Shown here piece by piece: positions 1 to 9,303 of a DNA stretch of 35,369 bases. Location: the NCBI GenBank assembly GCA_007127335.1, contig SKZO01000010.1, positions 1 to 35,369 on the forward strand, in the 5' to 3' direction. A program made the translations under genes and the position numbers. Every line of letters starts with the position of its first letter. The first letter of the stretch is position 1. The stretch is from Spirochaetales bacterium. Lineage in GTDB: Bacteria; Spirochaetota; Spirochaetia; DSM-27196; SLST01. A model generated the notes under the pieces. It was not told the origin of the DNA. It was given only the letters and a program-made list of their open reading frames with translations, and ran no database searches.

Positions 1-462
1 CGGTGCGCGGCCGCGTGCGCGCGCGATTCGCGGTTCGCGACGAACCCACTCGAGGTACTCGTTGTCGATCCGCGGCTGCGCGAGAACGCGGGTGAACTCG
101 GCGGCGGATACGACGCGGTCGCGACGCAGATCCTCGGGCGTCAGGACCACGTACCTCCTGCCTGATTCGGAGATCGACGCGTACTCAATGTCCGACGCCT
201 CCACGATGAAGGTCGCGAAGGAGAACGCGTCCCGGCGGAAGGCAAAGCCCCGCTGCGTGCTTCCCGGACGCACCGGGAGCACCCCGTCCGCCGGGATGTG
301 GCGGTACCGGGCCCCGGGGTCGAGCTCTCCGGTGTCGCCGAGCGGCTCGCCTTCGGCGAGCACGTAGAGCACCGCGTCGGTTTCGTTCACCAGGTACCAT
401 TCGGCGCCGAGCGCACCGGCGAGCACGGCGCACAGAGTCAGGGTGCAGACCAGTCGTTTCAT
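1..462 (-). CDS. Secreted protein of unknown function (3' end beyond window)
   Basis: This reading frame stays open from an ATG at 462 to the window edge (154 codons, no stop), so its C-terminus is missing. It begins MKRLVCTLTLCAVLAGALGA, a typical signal peptide with a likely signal peptidase I site after ALGA, so the product is probably periplasmic or outer-membrane associated. The mature part starts EWYLVNETDAVLYVLAEGE and shows no family I recognise. It lies 32 nt downstream of the SpoIIE-type phosphatase gene on the same strand and is probably in that operon. Start choice is uncertain: a GGAGG at 477-481 lies 14 nt before this ATG but 8 nt before an in-frame TTG at 468, which would add two residues. 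Confidence 0.75.
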   Translation of the reverse strand, partial: MKRLVCTLTLCAVLAGALGAEWYLVNETDAVLYVLAEGEPLGDTGELDPGARYRHIPADGVLPVRPGSTQRGFAFRRDAFSFATFIVEASDIEYASISESGRRYVVLTPEDLRRDRVVSAAEFTRVLAQPRIDNEYLEWVRREPRIARARGRAP

Positions 463-494
463 ACTCAAGCTATCGGCCTCCCTTCCGCACCGCT

Positions 495-3400
495 TCACTT
501 CTTGCGAACCGCGAGGATCGTGAGGTCGTCCGACTGTTGCTCTTCGCGCAGATGCGTGTAGTAGACGTACTCTTTTCGGGGCGACGTCTCCGCGGCGTCC
601 GGGCGTTCCTCCTCCGGCACCTGGTGACCGAAGTAGCGTCGGTATGCGCTGAAATGATCGCGCAGAAACTCGTCGATCTCACGGTCCAAGCGTACCGGCT
701 CATCGACTGACGCGTCGGGAACGAGCCTGAAGACCTTCTCCGCGGCCATGATGGCGAGCACGGTGTTGCGGGCGGTCGGTTCGAGCCCGAGGTAGTCGAA
801 CACGAGCTCCTCGTTCGCATCGTGGTTGCGGACCCGCTTGAGCGTGAACGAGCCTTGCGCCTGGAGCTGCTCGACGATTCTCACCATGCGGGCCGTGGAG
901 AACTCCTCCTTCGCGACGCGGGTATTCCTGTCGATGTCGATGCTCGACGGCGGGTCGAGTGCCTCAGCCTCTTCGGTCAGGCGTGCGGCTTCGTCGTCAT
1001 CCGCCGCGATTGCCTCGAGCTTCTCGTTGCGGATGTACCGGGCCGACTCCTCGATTCCGTCGGTCGCGAGGATCATGATGTCGCCGCCCACGAGACTCAT
1101 GCTGAACTCGGTGTATTCCATACCGGGCGGGAAGATCTCTCGAGAGAACATTCCGGTCGCGGGCGCCTGATTGAGGCTCTGCTCTTCAACCTTCCCCGTC
1201 CCGGCGCGGAAGATACGTTGCTCGGTGTCGCCGCCGTGCGTCAGGCGGACCCTGCCCGAATCGGTATCCACGATCGCGATGGTCATTGCGGCGAACATGC
1301 TCTCGAATCCGCGTTCTACGAGGAGATCGTTGATCGTGTTGACGAGATCGGCAAGCTTCGGCTGCCGGCTCGACTCGCGCCAGTCGCGCACGCGGTTCAG
1401 GAAGATCGTTGCGACCTCGACCATGATGAAGGCCGCGTTTACTCCGTGTCCCGAGACGTCGCACTTGATGAGCGCGAACATCTTCCCGCCCTGCTCGGGC
1501 GGACGGTCGATCCATTCAAAGGTGAAGTAGTCGCCGGAGAGCGCGTCGGCGCCCTCGTAGTAGCCGTGGAACTCGGCGCCCGCCGCGTCGAGGTGCGCCA
1601 TCGTGAGCTTTCGGGTCTTGCCCTGGTCCGTCACCTCGGCGAGCGGGATAAACTTCTTCTGCAGATCCGAGGTGACGATGAGGTCCTTTTCCGCTTCTGC
1701 GGCGGCGGCAAGTGCGACGGTCATCGTGTTGATCGAGTCGGCGAGCCGGTACAGCTCGTCGCGGCTCCTGACCGTGATCGCGTGGTCCTTCAGCGTCGAC
1801 TTGTCCTGCGTGCGGCGGATGAACTCAACGCCCTTGACGAGCTTGTTGATGGGGATGACGACGATCGTGGCGAGGATCAGGGCTCCGGCGATCCCCGCAC
1901 CGACCGCCGCGAGCGCGATGATGACGGTGATCCGGATGATGTCGGCCTGTGCCTGGTCAATCTGCTCCAGGATGAGATCGGTGGCGACCCCGAGTCGAAC
2001 CGTACCCCGGAAATAGGTCAGCGCCTCGAGGTCCGCGTCGTCCATGCGCTCGATCGCCTCGCGGTCGAAGGGGAAGATCGAGATATCCGGGTCGACGACG
2101 ACCTGGTAGAAGAGGAAGTCTCTGACCTGCTGATCGTAGTCCGCAGGATCAAATACCGGGAATGTGCTCACTTGGCTGTCTGCGAGCCCGCTGAACGAGT
2201 CCGAGTCCGCGAGCTCGGCGTAGGCGCGCGTGATGTCCGCCTCGATCTCGTCGATCGAGTCCGGTATCTCGTAATTCGCGCGGGCGACCGCATCGAGCAA
2301 CCGTGCCCGATGGGCCGAGCCATCCCCGCGCTCCGGCTGGCCGGCTTCGAGAATAGCCCGGTGTTCCGCGTGGCGGATAAGGGCGAGCGCATCGACGGTT
2401 ACCTGCTCGAGCGCGGCGTTGATCTGTTGGTTCAAACTCGCGAGGGTCAACTGGGCCCGTTGGCGTTCCTCCTCAGCCTCTGCCGGATCCTCACCCCGCG
2501 CTATCGCCGCGTTGACCTCCTGTCGCAGATCGTTGGAGACCGCGAAGGTGAGCTCCCGCTCGCGTACGAGCGCGTTCAGACGGTCTCCCGCAATCCGGTC
2601 GATGAGGGTCGCGAGGGTCTCGATCTTCTCGCTGACCGGGTCGTCGAGCTGCGTGCGACCGAGATCAAGCGGCGCGTCCTGCGGAATCCCCGTGCGCTCG
2701 ATACCGTGGGCGCCGCGGGAGGAGAGCAGATCCTCGCGGGCTTCCGCGCTCGCGGCTCCCGGCGCGCGCAGACGCGGATCATTGGTGCCCCAGACGTAGT
2801 TGAACCCCTCCGGCAGGTGATCGGTCTGGATCGAGCTCTTGGGCCCGGTGACGGTCGCGTAGAGTGCTTCATCCATGGCCCGCACACCGGCCGGCAGTGC
2901 GTCCAGATCGAGCGTGTTGACGTCCGGGTCGAGCAGCGGCTGTTCGGCGCTGCTGACCATGCTCTCCATCAGAACGTCAACCCGGTCCTGCAGCCCGCGC
3001 AGCAGGACGAGTCGCTGAGTATTGAGGGTCGCAGTTCCGAGCCCGACCGATACCATCCCGACGACGGCCATGACCAGCACGACGACGAAGAAGGCGAACT
3101 TGAACCGCAACCCGATTCCACGTCTACGCATCTCTTGTATCCTTTTTTCCCGCTCTGCAATCAGCCCCGGTTTGCCCGCGATGAGCGCCCGTGCTTCCAG
3201 GCGCAGCTGCACCCCTTCGCGGGCCACGACAGCCAGTCGGGCCCCGGAGAGGATCGCGACCGCGAGCATCAGCGCGATCATCACCCAGACGATCGCCGTT
3301 GTTCCGTCGATCATCCGGATCGCCGGTCGCACCGAGAAGTCGGGCCCGGCTACAATCGTGAAGTCACCGAACTTCACCGTGCCGTTGCGCTCGATTGTCA

Positions 3401-5705
3401 GCCTGATATTGGAGAACTCGATGCCGCGCTCGGTGTGGTAGAGGCCTATGTAGTACTCACCGCTGTCGAGGTTGTCGAGCAGCGGTCCCGACATGCTGCG
3501 GTCGTTGAAGACCCGGAACCCGGGACTCCGACGATCGTAGACATAGTCGTAGGGTGGACGACGGTCGCGATCCACGATCACCCGCTCGATGATCCCATTG
3601 GCCGTGAACCCCCGGCCGAGGATGTTCAGATTGTACCGTCCGAGCGGGTCCGGGATCGCTGCAACGGTGTAGATCTCCGTCACCGGGATGTACTTGTTCA
3701 TCCTGACGAAGAGCACGGCCGGCTCGCCGATGTTCCCCACGCTGTCCACTGCCGTGACCGCGAGCGCGTAGAGCCCGTCGTCGTAGTTCGTGCGGCTGAT
3801 CTCCTGCGCACGCCGCAGTTCGCGGTGCGCAGGAGAGATGATCGGGAGGTCGCGCGGATCGATGTCGGCCCGCTCGTCGTCGATGTAGACGAAGTCCACG
3901 AAATAGCCGCCGATTATGTCGTCATCGGGCGGGTTCCAGCGGAGCGTGAACGTGTTCGACGTCAGAAAGCCGTCTTCGTCGAGCGCGGGGCGCTCGAAGG
4001 TGACCCGACCCGGTGGCGTTGTATCGCGGAAGAACTCCGCGGTTGCGGGTTCCGACCAGTTTCCGGCCCGGTCGACTGCCCGGATCCGAAGGTACCACTC
4101 GCCGTCGTCGTCGGCGTCAAAGGAGGCGCTCGTCGCCGTCGACGGGTCCGGCGGAGTGGGCACGTGGGCATCCGGATCCCGGGTCCAGATGTACGAGTAG
4201 CCGACGATTCCGGAGGCGTCTTCCTGAGCGCTCCACGAGAACCTCGCTACCGACGAGCGGCTGCGTCTGCCGATCTCGAAGTTCTCTCCGCTGACGATCG
4301 GGGGGAGCGCCCGCTGATCGGGCTCGAGATAGACGATTCGGGTGGGCAGCCCCGCCTGGTTTGCCGTCCTGCGGTGCCAGAGAAGATGCAGCCGGTTCGA
4401 TATGACCGAGGCAGCCGGGAATCCTGCGACCCCGAGCGACACCTGCGGACTGATGTTCCGCCAACTGTCGTTGCTTCGTTCGTACAGGACGACTCGCCCG
4501 CCGCGGGCCGGGTCCTGGTAGGCGACCACGTATGCCGAGGTCTCGAGAAGCGCGGGAGTCGGTTGGATGTGCGATACTCGCGCATCGGTCCTGCGCAGCG
4601 AGGCCGCGGTGAGGATCTCGATACCGCCGTCCACATTCCCGTAGTGATCGATTCCGGCGACGGCTATCTGCCGGGTTGAATCGGTCGCGAGGCGCAGGCC
4701 CGCCTCGAAGGCGAGCAGGCGTCGGCCACCCCGCTGGGCGATCGCCGGGCGACGCATGACCATATCCTGATAGGTCAGTACGCCGGCGTTCGGGAGCCCG
4801 GCGGAGAGGACTCTCAGGTGTGTATGCGGAATCACCAGCCCCGCTTCCGCGAGCGCCACTACATCCACGGGATCGTGCGTCGGGATGCCCGCGACCTCGC
4901 GATAGGATTCACCGGTCGCAGGATCGGTAGCCGACCACGTTTCTCCCCGGTTGTCGGTATGGATGGCGTAGAGCTGAGGCGTATCGGCGATATCCGGCCG
5001 GCCGGGCTCCACCGCGGGCGGGACGATGTTCTCGCCCACGAAGACGAGAACGTTCCGCGCACCAACACGCAGGTGCGCTACGTCGCTCTGCGTCCCGGTG
5101 TGCAGGATGTCCGCGGGGATCGAGCGAAGCTCGCCCCACGAATCCGCATCGCGAGCGAACGAATAGACGACACGGTTGGACGGCTCGTCGAACCGCTCCA
5201 TCGTCAGCAGCCATCCGCCGCCGGCCGCGGCGAAGGCGCGCGGCGAGACGAGGCTGATGTCGCCGCGGATCGCATGCACCTCGTTGAAGGTGCGCGCCGC
5301 ATCACGAGAGTGAGCGACACGCACAGTCGTGGACGCTTCGGGTTCTGCTGCCGGCTCGAAGTCGACCGTGACGAGCAGAATCTCCCCGTGTTCGTTGACC
5401 GCAATGCTGTAGACCGGCGGTACCGATGAACCCTCGTACCGTATGCCGGAGACGGCGACGAAGGGCTCCGACCAGCTAAGGCCGCCGCGAGTGGTCTGCA
5501 CCATGACGTCGATCGTACCCCGGTCAGGACCTGCTTCGGTGATGCGCTGGTACGCGGCGACGGCGAAGTCTCCGGAACTCACGAGTTGCGGGAACCGGGT
5601 GTTGGCCTCGGTGAACAGTCGCGGGGCCTCGAAATACGACTGTTGCTGTGCCCACGCGGTTCCGGCCAGGAGTGCCATCGCGGCGAGCAGGTACACCTTG
5701 CGCAC
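495..5705 (-). CDS. Membrane receptor with sialidase-like ectodomain, HAMP and SpoIIE/PP2C phosphatase
   Basis: This 1736-residue protein starts with GTG, 9 nt after the stop of the upstream gene, so the two are probably coupled. After a signal peptide (cut near AWA/QQQ) comes a beta-propeller-like region with four degenerate Asp-box (BNR) motifs: TTRGGLSW 71-78, SRDAARTF 133-140, ARDADSW near 184-190 and TDNRGETW 250-257. Next come fibronectin/Ig-like segments (about 480-670) and a possible IPT-like domain (about 675-790). Hydrophobic helices lie near 803-823, 869-890 and 1257-1285, with a second, largely helical extracytoplasmic domain of about 360 residues between the last two. A HAMP domain (about 1277-1335) leads into a SpoIIE-type Ser/Thr phosphatase with all metal-binding motifs: SGDYF (D1392), DVSGHG (D1416), ATDGI (D1549) and DDLTIL at the C-terminus. 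RsbU-like enzymes of this class dephosphorylate anti-sigma-factor antagonists. The substrate and ligand here are unknown. Sialidase activity is not implied, because Asp-boxes are structural. Confidence 0.9.
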   Translation of the reverse strand: MRKVYLLAAMALLAGTAWAQQQSYFEAPRLFTEANTRFPQLVSSGDFAVAAYQRITEAGPDRGTIDVMVQTTRGGLSWSEPFVAVSGIRYEGSSVPPVYSIAVNEHGEILLVTVDFEPAAEPEASTTVRVAHSRDAARTFNEVHAIRGDISLVSPRAFAAAGGGWLLTMERFDEPSNRVVYSFARDADSWGELRSIPADILHTGTQSDVAHLRVGARNVLVFVGENIVPPAVEPGRPDIADTPQLYAIHTDNRGETWSATDPATGESYREVAGIPTHDPVDVVALAEAGLVIPHTHLRVLSAGLPNAGVLTYQDMVMRRPAIAQRGGRRLLAFEAGLRLATDSTRQIAVAGIDHYGNVDGGIEILTAASLRRTDARVSHIQPTPALLETSAYVVAYQDPARGGRVVLYERSNDSWRNISPQVSLGVAGFPAASVISNRLHLLWHRRTANQAGLPTRIVYLEPDQRALPPIVSGENFEIGRRSRSSVARFSWSAQEDASGIVGYSYIWTRDPDAHVPTPPDPSTATSASFDADDDGEWYLRIRAVDRAGNWSEPATAEFFRDTTPPGRVTFERPALDEDGFLTSNTFTLRWNPPDDDIIGGYFVDFVYIDDERADIDPRDLPIISPAHRELRRAQEISRTNYDDGLYALAVTAVDSVGNIGEPAVLFVRMNKYIPVTEIYTVAAIPDPLGRYNLNILGRGFTANGIIERVIVDRDRRPPYDYVYDRRSPGFRVFNDRSMSGPLLDNLDSGEYYIGLYHTERGIEFSNIRLTIERNGTVKFGDFTIVAGPDFSVRPAIRMIDGTTAIVWVMIALMLAVAILSGARLAVVAREGVQLRLEARALIAGKPGLIAEREKRIQEMRRRGIGLRFKFAFFVVVLVMAVVGMVSVGLGTATLNTQRLVLLRGLQDRVDVLMESMVSSAEQPLLDPDVNTLDLDALPAGVRAMDEALYATVTGPKSSIQTDHLPEGFNYVWGTNDPRLRAPGAASAEAREDLLSSRGAHGIERTGIPQDAPLDLGRTQLDDPVSEKIETLATLIDRIAGDRLNALVRERELTFAVSNDLRQEVNAAIARGEDPAEAEEERQRAQLTLASLNQQINAALEQVTVDALALIRHAEHRAILEAGQPERGDGSAHRARLLDAVARANYEIPDSIDEIEADITRAYAELADSDSFSGLADSQVSTFPVFDPADYDQQVRDFLFYQVVVDPDISIFPFDREAIERMDDADLEALTYFRGTVRLGVATDLILEQIDQAQADIIRITVIIALAAVGAGIAGALILATIVVIPINKLVKGVEFIRRTQDKSTLKDHAITVRSRDELYRLADSINTMTVALAAAAEAEKDLIVTSDLQKKFIPLAEVTDQGKTRKLTMAHLDAAGAEFHGYYEGADALSGDYFTFEWIDRPPEQGGKMFALIKCDVSGHGVNAAFIMVEVATIFLNRVRDWRESSRQPKLADLVNTINDLLVERGFESMFAAMTIAIVDTDSGRVRLTHGGDTEQRIFRAGTGKVEEQSLNQAPATGMFSREIFPPGMEYTEFSMSLVGGDIMILATDGIEESARYIRNEKLEAIAADDDEAARLTEEAEALDPPSSIDIDRNTRVAKEEFSTARMVRIVEQLQAQGSFTLKRVRNHDANEELVFDYLGLEPTARNTVLAIMAAEKVFRLVPDASVDEPVRLDREIDEFLRDHFSAYRRYFGHQVPEEERPDAAETSPRKEYVYYTHLREEQQSDDLTILAVRKK

Positions 5706-5714
5706 GCCGCTACC

Positions 5715-8700
5715 CTACTGCCGTCTCAGGCGGCGAATCAAGTCGTTGTGCAGGTTCCGCCACTCAGGGATCAGCATCGGGTCCCGATCGGCGATTGCCT
5801 GGTAGCGTTCGAGCTCCGCGAGCGCGCCGTTGAGATCGCCCTGCTGTACGAGGCGGGTGGCCCGGGTCATGATCGCCTGCTCGGTAGCCGTCGGCGTGCG
5901 GACGGTGGGCAGGTACGACTGGATAAGCCGAATGAGCTGCGTCGCGCGCTCGTATCCCGGGAGAATCGCCGTTACTCGAACGAGCTCCTCGTAGATTTCG
6001 GTCTGCTCCTCCACCGTCATGTTCTCCCAGTCGCCGCGGGCGATCAGGCCGTCGATGATCTCGTCCGCAACCACACGGGGGTTGGGCGGAGCCGGCGGCG
6101 GCGGCGGATTGAGGATCTGCTCGATCGCCTCGAGCAGCGCATCGATTCGGTTCCTGACCGCCGCGCCCACGCCGGGGCGGTCCTCGATGATCTCCTCTAT
6201 CGCGAGGAGTTTCGAGCGAAGCGGAAGGAGATTGTTGAAGACCTCCTCGGAGACATTGACGTTGAGGATGGCCGATTCGACCGCAGCAGCCTCGCCACGC
6301 TGCGCGGTCACCTCGTCGAGCGATCGGTTCACGTACCCGCGTACGATCGCATCCGCCGATCCCTGTCCGGTTTCCAGCTCGAGCCGGATGTCGAGCAGGC
6401 GCGCTTCGGCATTGAGCGGCTGCTCGCCGAGGAAGAATGCGAGGGCGCGTCGCGCGGTACCAAAATCTCCCTCCTGGAAGGCGACTCTTGCCGTATTCAG
6501 TGTTTGACTGAGCCGCTCGAACCCGGGCACCTCTTCGCTGAGCACCTGCAGCTGCTGCGACTGGAGGATGCGGGCGCGACGGAGGAGCGGCGTGATCACC
6601 GGGTTCTGGATCAGCGGATAGACCGTGCTCCAGAGCGCGTCGGCCTCCTCGAGCAGCAGGATCGCCTCGCCGGGGCGCAGGTCCTCACCCGGGGGAGGAT
6701 CGATGAGCGGAACCGCGTCGGCCGCAAGCATGTCGACGCGTGCAAGGACGATGTCCCGCCGGGCATCGTTCAGCCGGACCGAGAGGCGTTCCCTGATCTC
6801 ATCCCATTGACGCTCAATCTCCGGACGGTACCAGTTCTCCAGGCTCGAGGTGAACAGATTGCTCGCGTCCTGTGGATCGTTCGAGCTCAGCAGGTTGTCC
6901 GCCTGATCGAGGAGGAAGCTCGCCTCGAGCACGTTCCCGGCCTCGTTTTCCGTCTGCGCCTCGTCGATCCGTTCGTCGACCTGGGAGACACGCTCGAGCG
7001 CCTGTTGCTCGAGCTCCCGCGCGTCGGCGATCTGGCGAAGCGATTGTTCGAGCAGCGTCACCGCGCGTCGCAGCAGGCCGTCCGCTCGCGTCCCCACGGT
7101 CGAGGCGATCTGGTCGGCCTGCAACGCAACGGCCTGGACCCGGCTGTCGCGCCAGATATGGTCCGGCTCATCGCGCAGCTCCTGCGCGAGTGACGCGGCG
7201 TCGCTCTGAAGCCCTTCGAGCGTGCCTGTAGCGGTGGAGATAACCTGTGTTCCAGCGACGGTGCCGACGAGCGGTCGCAGACGATCGCGCGCCTGCGCCG
7301 AGCGCGGACGGGGCGCATCGGAGATCGGATCCACGGCGGCCAGATCGGCATCCGCCGCATTCACCGTCGTCTGCAGCCCGGCGAGCCGACCGTTGAGCTC
7401 GCCGATCCGTACGTCCGCGACTCGACGGACGATTCCGAGCTCATACTGCCGGGCTCGATCGATCCGTGCGCCGACGTAGGAGGCATGCTGCGGCGCCGCG
7501 TCCGCCACGGGGTTGGTCCCGGCCGGCGCGGCCGACTGCAGGCCGGTGGAGAAGTCCTCCCATTCATCAAGGCGCGCACGCAGCCCCTCGATTCGCTCGC
7601 GCACGGCTTCGCGCTGCGCGCCCAGAGCGGCCAGGTTGTTCTGAGACGCAAGCCGGCTCCCAACGTCATAGGCCGACTGAGCGAGACGCACCACTGCGTC
7701 GAGCTCTCGTGACGAGCCCATGCGAGTGACCGCTTCCAGGAGTTCCGCGCGTATGCCCTCGTCTGCGAGCGAACCCACGGCCTCGGTCAGCGGAGCAAGG
7801 TCCACGGCTCGCACGATATCCTCAGCCCCCGGCATCTCGAGACCAAGAGCTCGCGAGACGTTGAGGATCTCCGCGGCGGTACGGTAGGAGATCACCGCGC
7901 TTTCGAGTGCACGCCTTGTCTCGTCCACGTGGCCGGCCACTGCGACATCGTCGGATGGTGAGGCAGCCGCGGCCCAGTCGAAGCCGAAGAGCGCCGCGGT
8001 GGCGTCGTCGTATCGGCGCTCGCCGAATGCCGTGGTGGCCTCAACGGGACCGTTTGCCACGAAGTCCCAGACGCGCTCCACGGCGTGCAGCACGCCTTCG
8101 GGTCGTCGGACTCCATCGGTACCGGTTCTCCCGAGCACGATGTCGGCCACGAAGCGCACGTGCCAGTTGTACCGGTACTGTTCGTCGATGACCGCCCGTT
8201 CCGCGTTGAACGCCTCGAGGTCCGAGACGGTCTGTGAAGCCTCGAGCACGGTGCGGTACACGTCGGTTATCTGTCGCAGGAGCGGGAGGTAGTCGGCGAT
8301 CTGATCCTGAGCGTCATCGAAGTCGCCGGCTGCGAACGATGCGATCATGAGCGTTGCCTGTGCCTCCGACGGCGCGGCGATCGAGGCGAAGGTCTCCTGC
8401 GGGTCGGAGATCGTTCGACGGCGGATCGTCTCTCGCGCCTCGGCGAAGCGTTCGCCGATCAGCTCGAAGTCGGCCGGATCAAAACTCCCGATCTGCAGGG
8501 CGATGCCGTCGGTCTCGAGCAGCGCTGCGATCCGGGCTTCGCCATCGGTGACCGCACCGTCCACGGTCGGGTCGCTCACCTCGAATCCGTAGTCTCCAAG
8601 CCCGTTGACGTAGATCTCCACGGCACGCACGTAGTTGTCCGACTCCAGCTCCTCGGCGGCCGCGCGCATCATGGTGTCAAAGCGCCGGCGGTCGATCGTG

Positions 8701-9149
8701 AGCAGGACCCGGCTCTGCAGCCCGCTGATCAGCTCGCGTTCCTCGGGATTCGGGAAGGGGAGAATCTCGTTCATCTCGGCGATCAGCCTGAGCGCCTCGA
8801 ACGCCGTTGGAACCACCATCTCCGGCTCGATATCGCCGGCGATGAGCTCGCGCAGTTCCCGCTCGACCTGTCTGCCCTTCTCAACGTATGCCTGTCGCGC
8901 CTCGCGGATCCTGCTGAACCGAGCCTCGGCAGCGGGCAGCTGATCGTCATCGACCTTTACGGCATCGACGAGTCGGGGGATTGCCTCGTCATAGCGCTGT
9001 CCGCGAATGCTCTGGTCCGCCTGCGTGAGACTCTCTTCCGCAGAGGGGAGTTCGCGGTCGGCCGGATCGTCGGACTCCAGCACACCGGTGGCGAACGCCG
9101 GGATCGCGAGGAGCGCGAAGAGAAGTACTGCGATACACAGTCTGAACAC
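5715..9149 (-). CDS. Large secreted alpha-helical (TPR-like) protein, function unknown
   Basis: About 1144 residues, first gene of the minus-strand envelope operon. From the GTG at 9149 it begins MFRLCIAVLLFALLAIPAFA, a compact signal peptide, and AGGA lies 6 nt upstream. An in-frame GTG at 9182 would add 11 residues but has no Shine-Dalgarno sequence, so 9149 is preferred. The mature protein is rich in Ala, Glu, Leu and Arg and reads as many amphipathic helices resembling degenerate tetratricopeptide or coiled-coil repeats, for example near residues 30-80 and in the last 70 residues (GDLNGALAELERYQAIADRDP). A proline run (PPPPPAPP) falls at roughly residue 1015. No catalytic motif is visible. 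It is probably a periplasmic scaffold acting with the downstream receptor-phosphatase. The family assignment is uncertain. Confidence 0.8.
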   Translation of the reverse strand: MFRLCIAVLLFALLAIPAFATGVLESDDPADRELPSAEESLTQADQSIRGQRYDEAIPRLVDAVKVDDDQLPAAEARFSRIREARQAYVEKGRQVERELRELIAGDIEPEMVVPTAFEALRLIAEMNEILPFPNPEERELISGLQSRVLLTIDRRRFDTMMRAAAEELESDNYVRAVEIYVNGLGDYGFEVSDPTVDGAVTDGEARIAALLETDGIALQIGSFDPADFELIGERFAEARETIRRRTISDPQETFASIAAPSEAQATLMIASFAAGDFDDAQDQIADYLPLLRQITDVYRTVLEASQTVSDLEAFNAERAVIDEQYRYNWHVRFVADIVLGRTGTDGVRRPEGVLHAVERVWDFVANGPVEATTAFGERRYDDATAALFGFDWAAAASPSDDVAVAGHVDETRRALESAVISYRTAAEILNVSRALGLEMPGAEDIVRAVDLAPLTEAVGSLADEGIRAELLEAVTRMGSSRELDAVVRLAQSAYDVGSRLASQNNLAALGAQREAVRERIEGLRARLDEWEDFSTGLQSAAPAGTNPVADAAPQHASYVGARIDRARQYELGIVRRVADVRIGELNGRLAGLQTTVNAADADLAAVDPISDAPRPRSAQARDRLRPLVGTVAGTQVISTATGTLEGLQSDAASLAQELRDEPDHIWRDSRVQAVALQADQIASTVGTRADGLLRRAVTLLEQSLRQIADARELEQQALERVSQVDERIDEAQTENEAGNVLEASFLLDQADNLLSSNDPQDASNLFTSSLENWYRPEIERQWDEIRERLSVRLNDARRDIVLARVDMLAADAVPLIDPPPGEDLRPGEAILLLEEADALWSTVYPLIQNPVITPLLRRARILQSQQLQVLSEEVPGFERLSQTLNTARVAFQEGDFGTARRALAFFLGEQPLNAEARLLDIRLELETGQGSADAIVRGYVNRSLDEVTAQRGEAAAVESAILNVNVSEEVFNNLLPLRSKLLAIEEIIEDRPGVGAAVRNRIDALLEAIEQILNPPPPPAPPNPRVVADEIIDGLIARGDWENMTVEEQTEIYEELVRVTAILPGYERATQLIRLIQSYLPTVRTPTATEQAIMTRATRLVQQGDLNGALAELERYQAIADRDPMLIPEWRNLHNDLIRRLRRQ

Positions 9150-9188
9150 GACTATTCCTGGACCGAGCAGAGCTCCCCTCACCTCTAG

Positions 9189-9217
9189 ATACTACTACAG
9201 GTATCGACAAAATCCAC
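9189..9217 (-). promoter_or_regulatory. Possible promoter of the envelope operon
   Basis: On the minus strand a TAGTAT -10-like box (9189-9194) lies 16-17 nt from a weak TGGATT/GTGGAT -35-like box. Predicted transcription would start near 9182, giving a leader of about 33 nt that carries AGGA before the GTG at 9149. It is divergent from the promoter of the UPF0164 gene. Confidence 0.3.
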
Positions 9218-9267
9218 TCCCTCGTGGAGCACGACCTGCCCCGGCTTTCGTCCCGCGCCCCGCACGA

Positions 9268-9296
9268 TGGATAAACGGCGAGACTGGAAGTATACT
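9268..9296 (+). promoter_or_regulatory. Promoter of UPF0164 gene, likely leaderless
   Basis: TGGATA (9268-9273), a 17-nt spacer and TATACT (9291-9296). The ATG follows 7 nt after the -10 box, so transcription should start within one base of the start codon. Confidence 0.55.
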
Positions 9297-9303
9297 GGGG
9301 GCG

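Noticed and set aside
822-4679. Open frame of 1285 codons antisense to the receptor-phosphatase gene
   Set aside because: It is a GC-rich shadow. The product is dominated by Arg, Asp, Val and Glu with no domain, signal peptide or ribosome site, while the opposite strand encodes a coherent multidomain protein.
495-5705. Calling the receptor-phosphatase an active sialidase
   Set aside because: Only Asp-box-like structural motifs are visible; I do not see the arginine triad or nucleophilic tyrosine arrangement that would support catalysis.
9007-9303. Upstream extension of the UPF0164 frame to an ATG at 9007
   Set aside because: The added 99 residues are low-complexity shadow sequence overlapping the divergent gene; the signal peptide begins exactly at the ATG at 9304, just behind a promoter.
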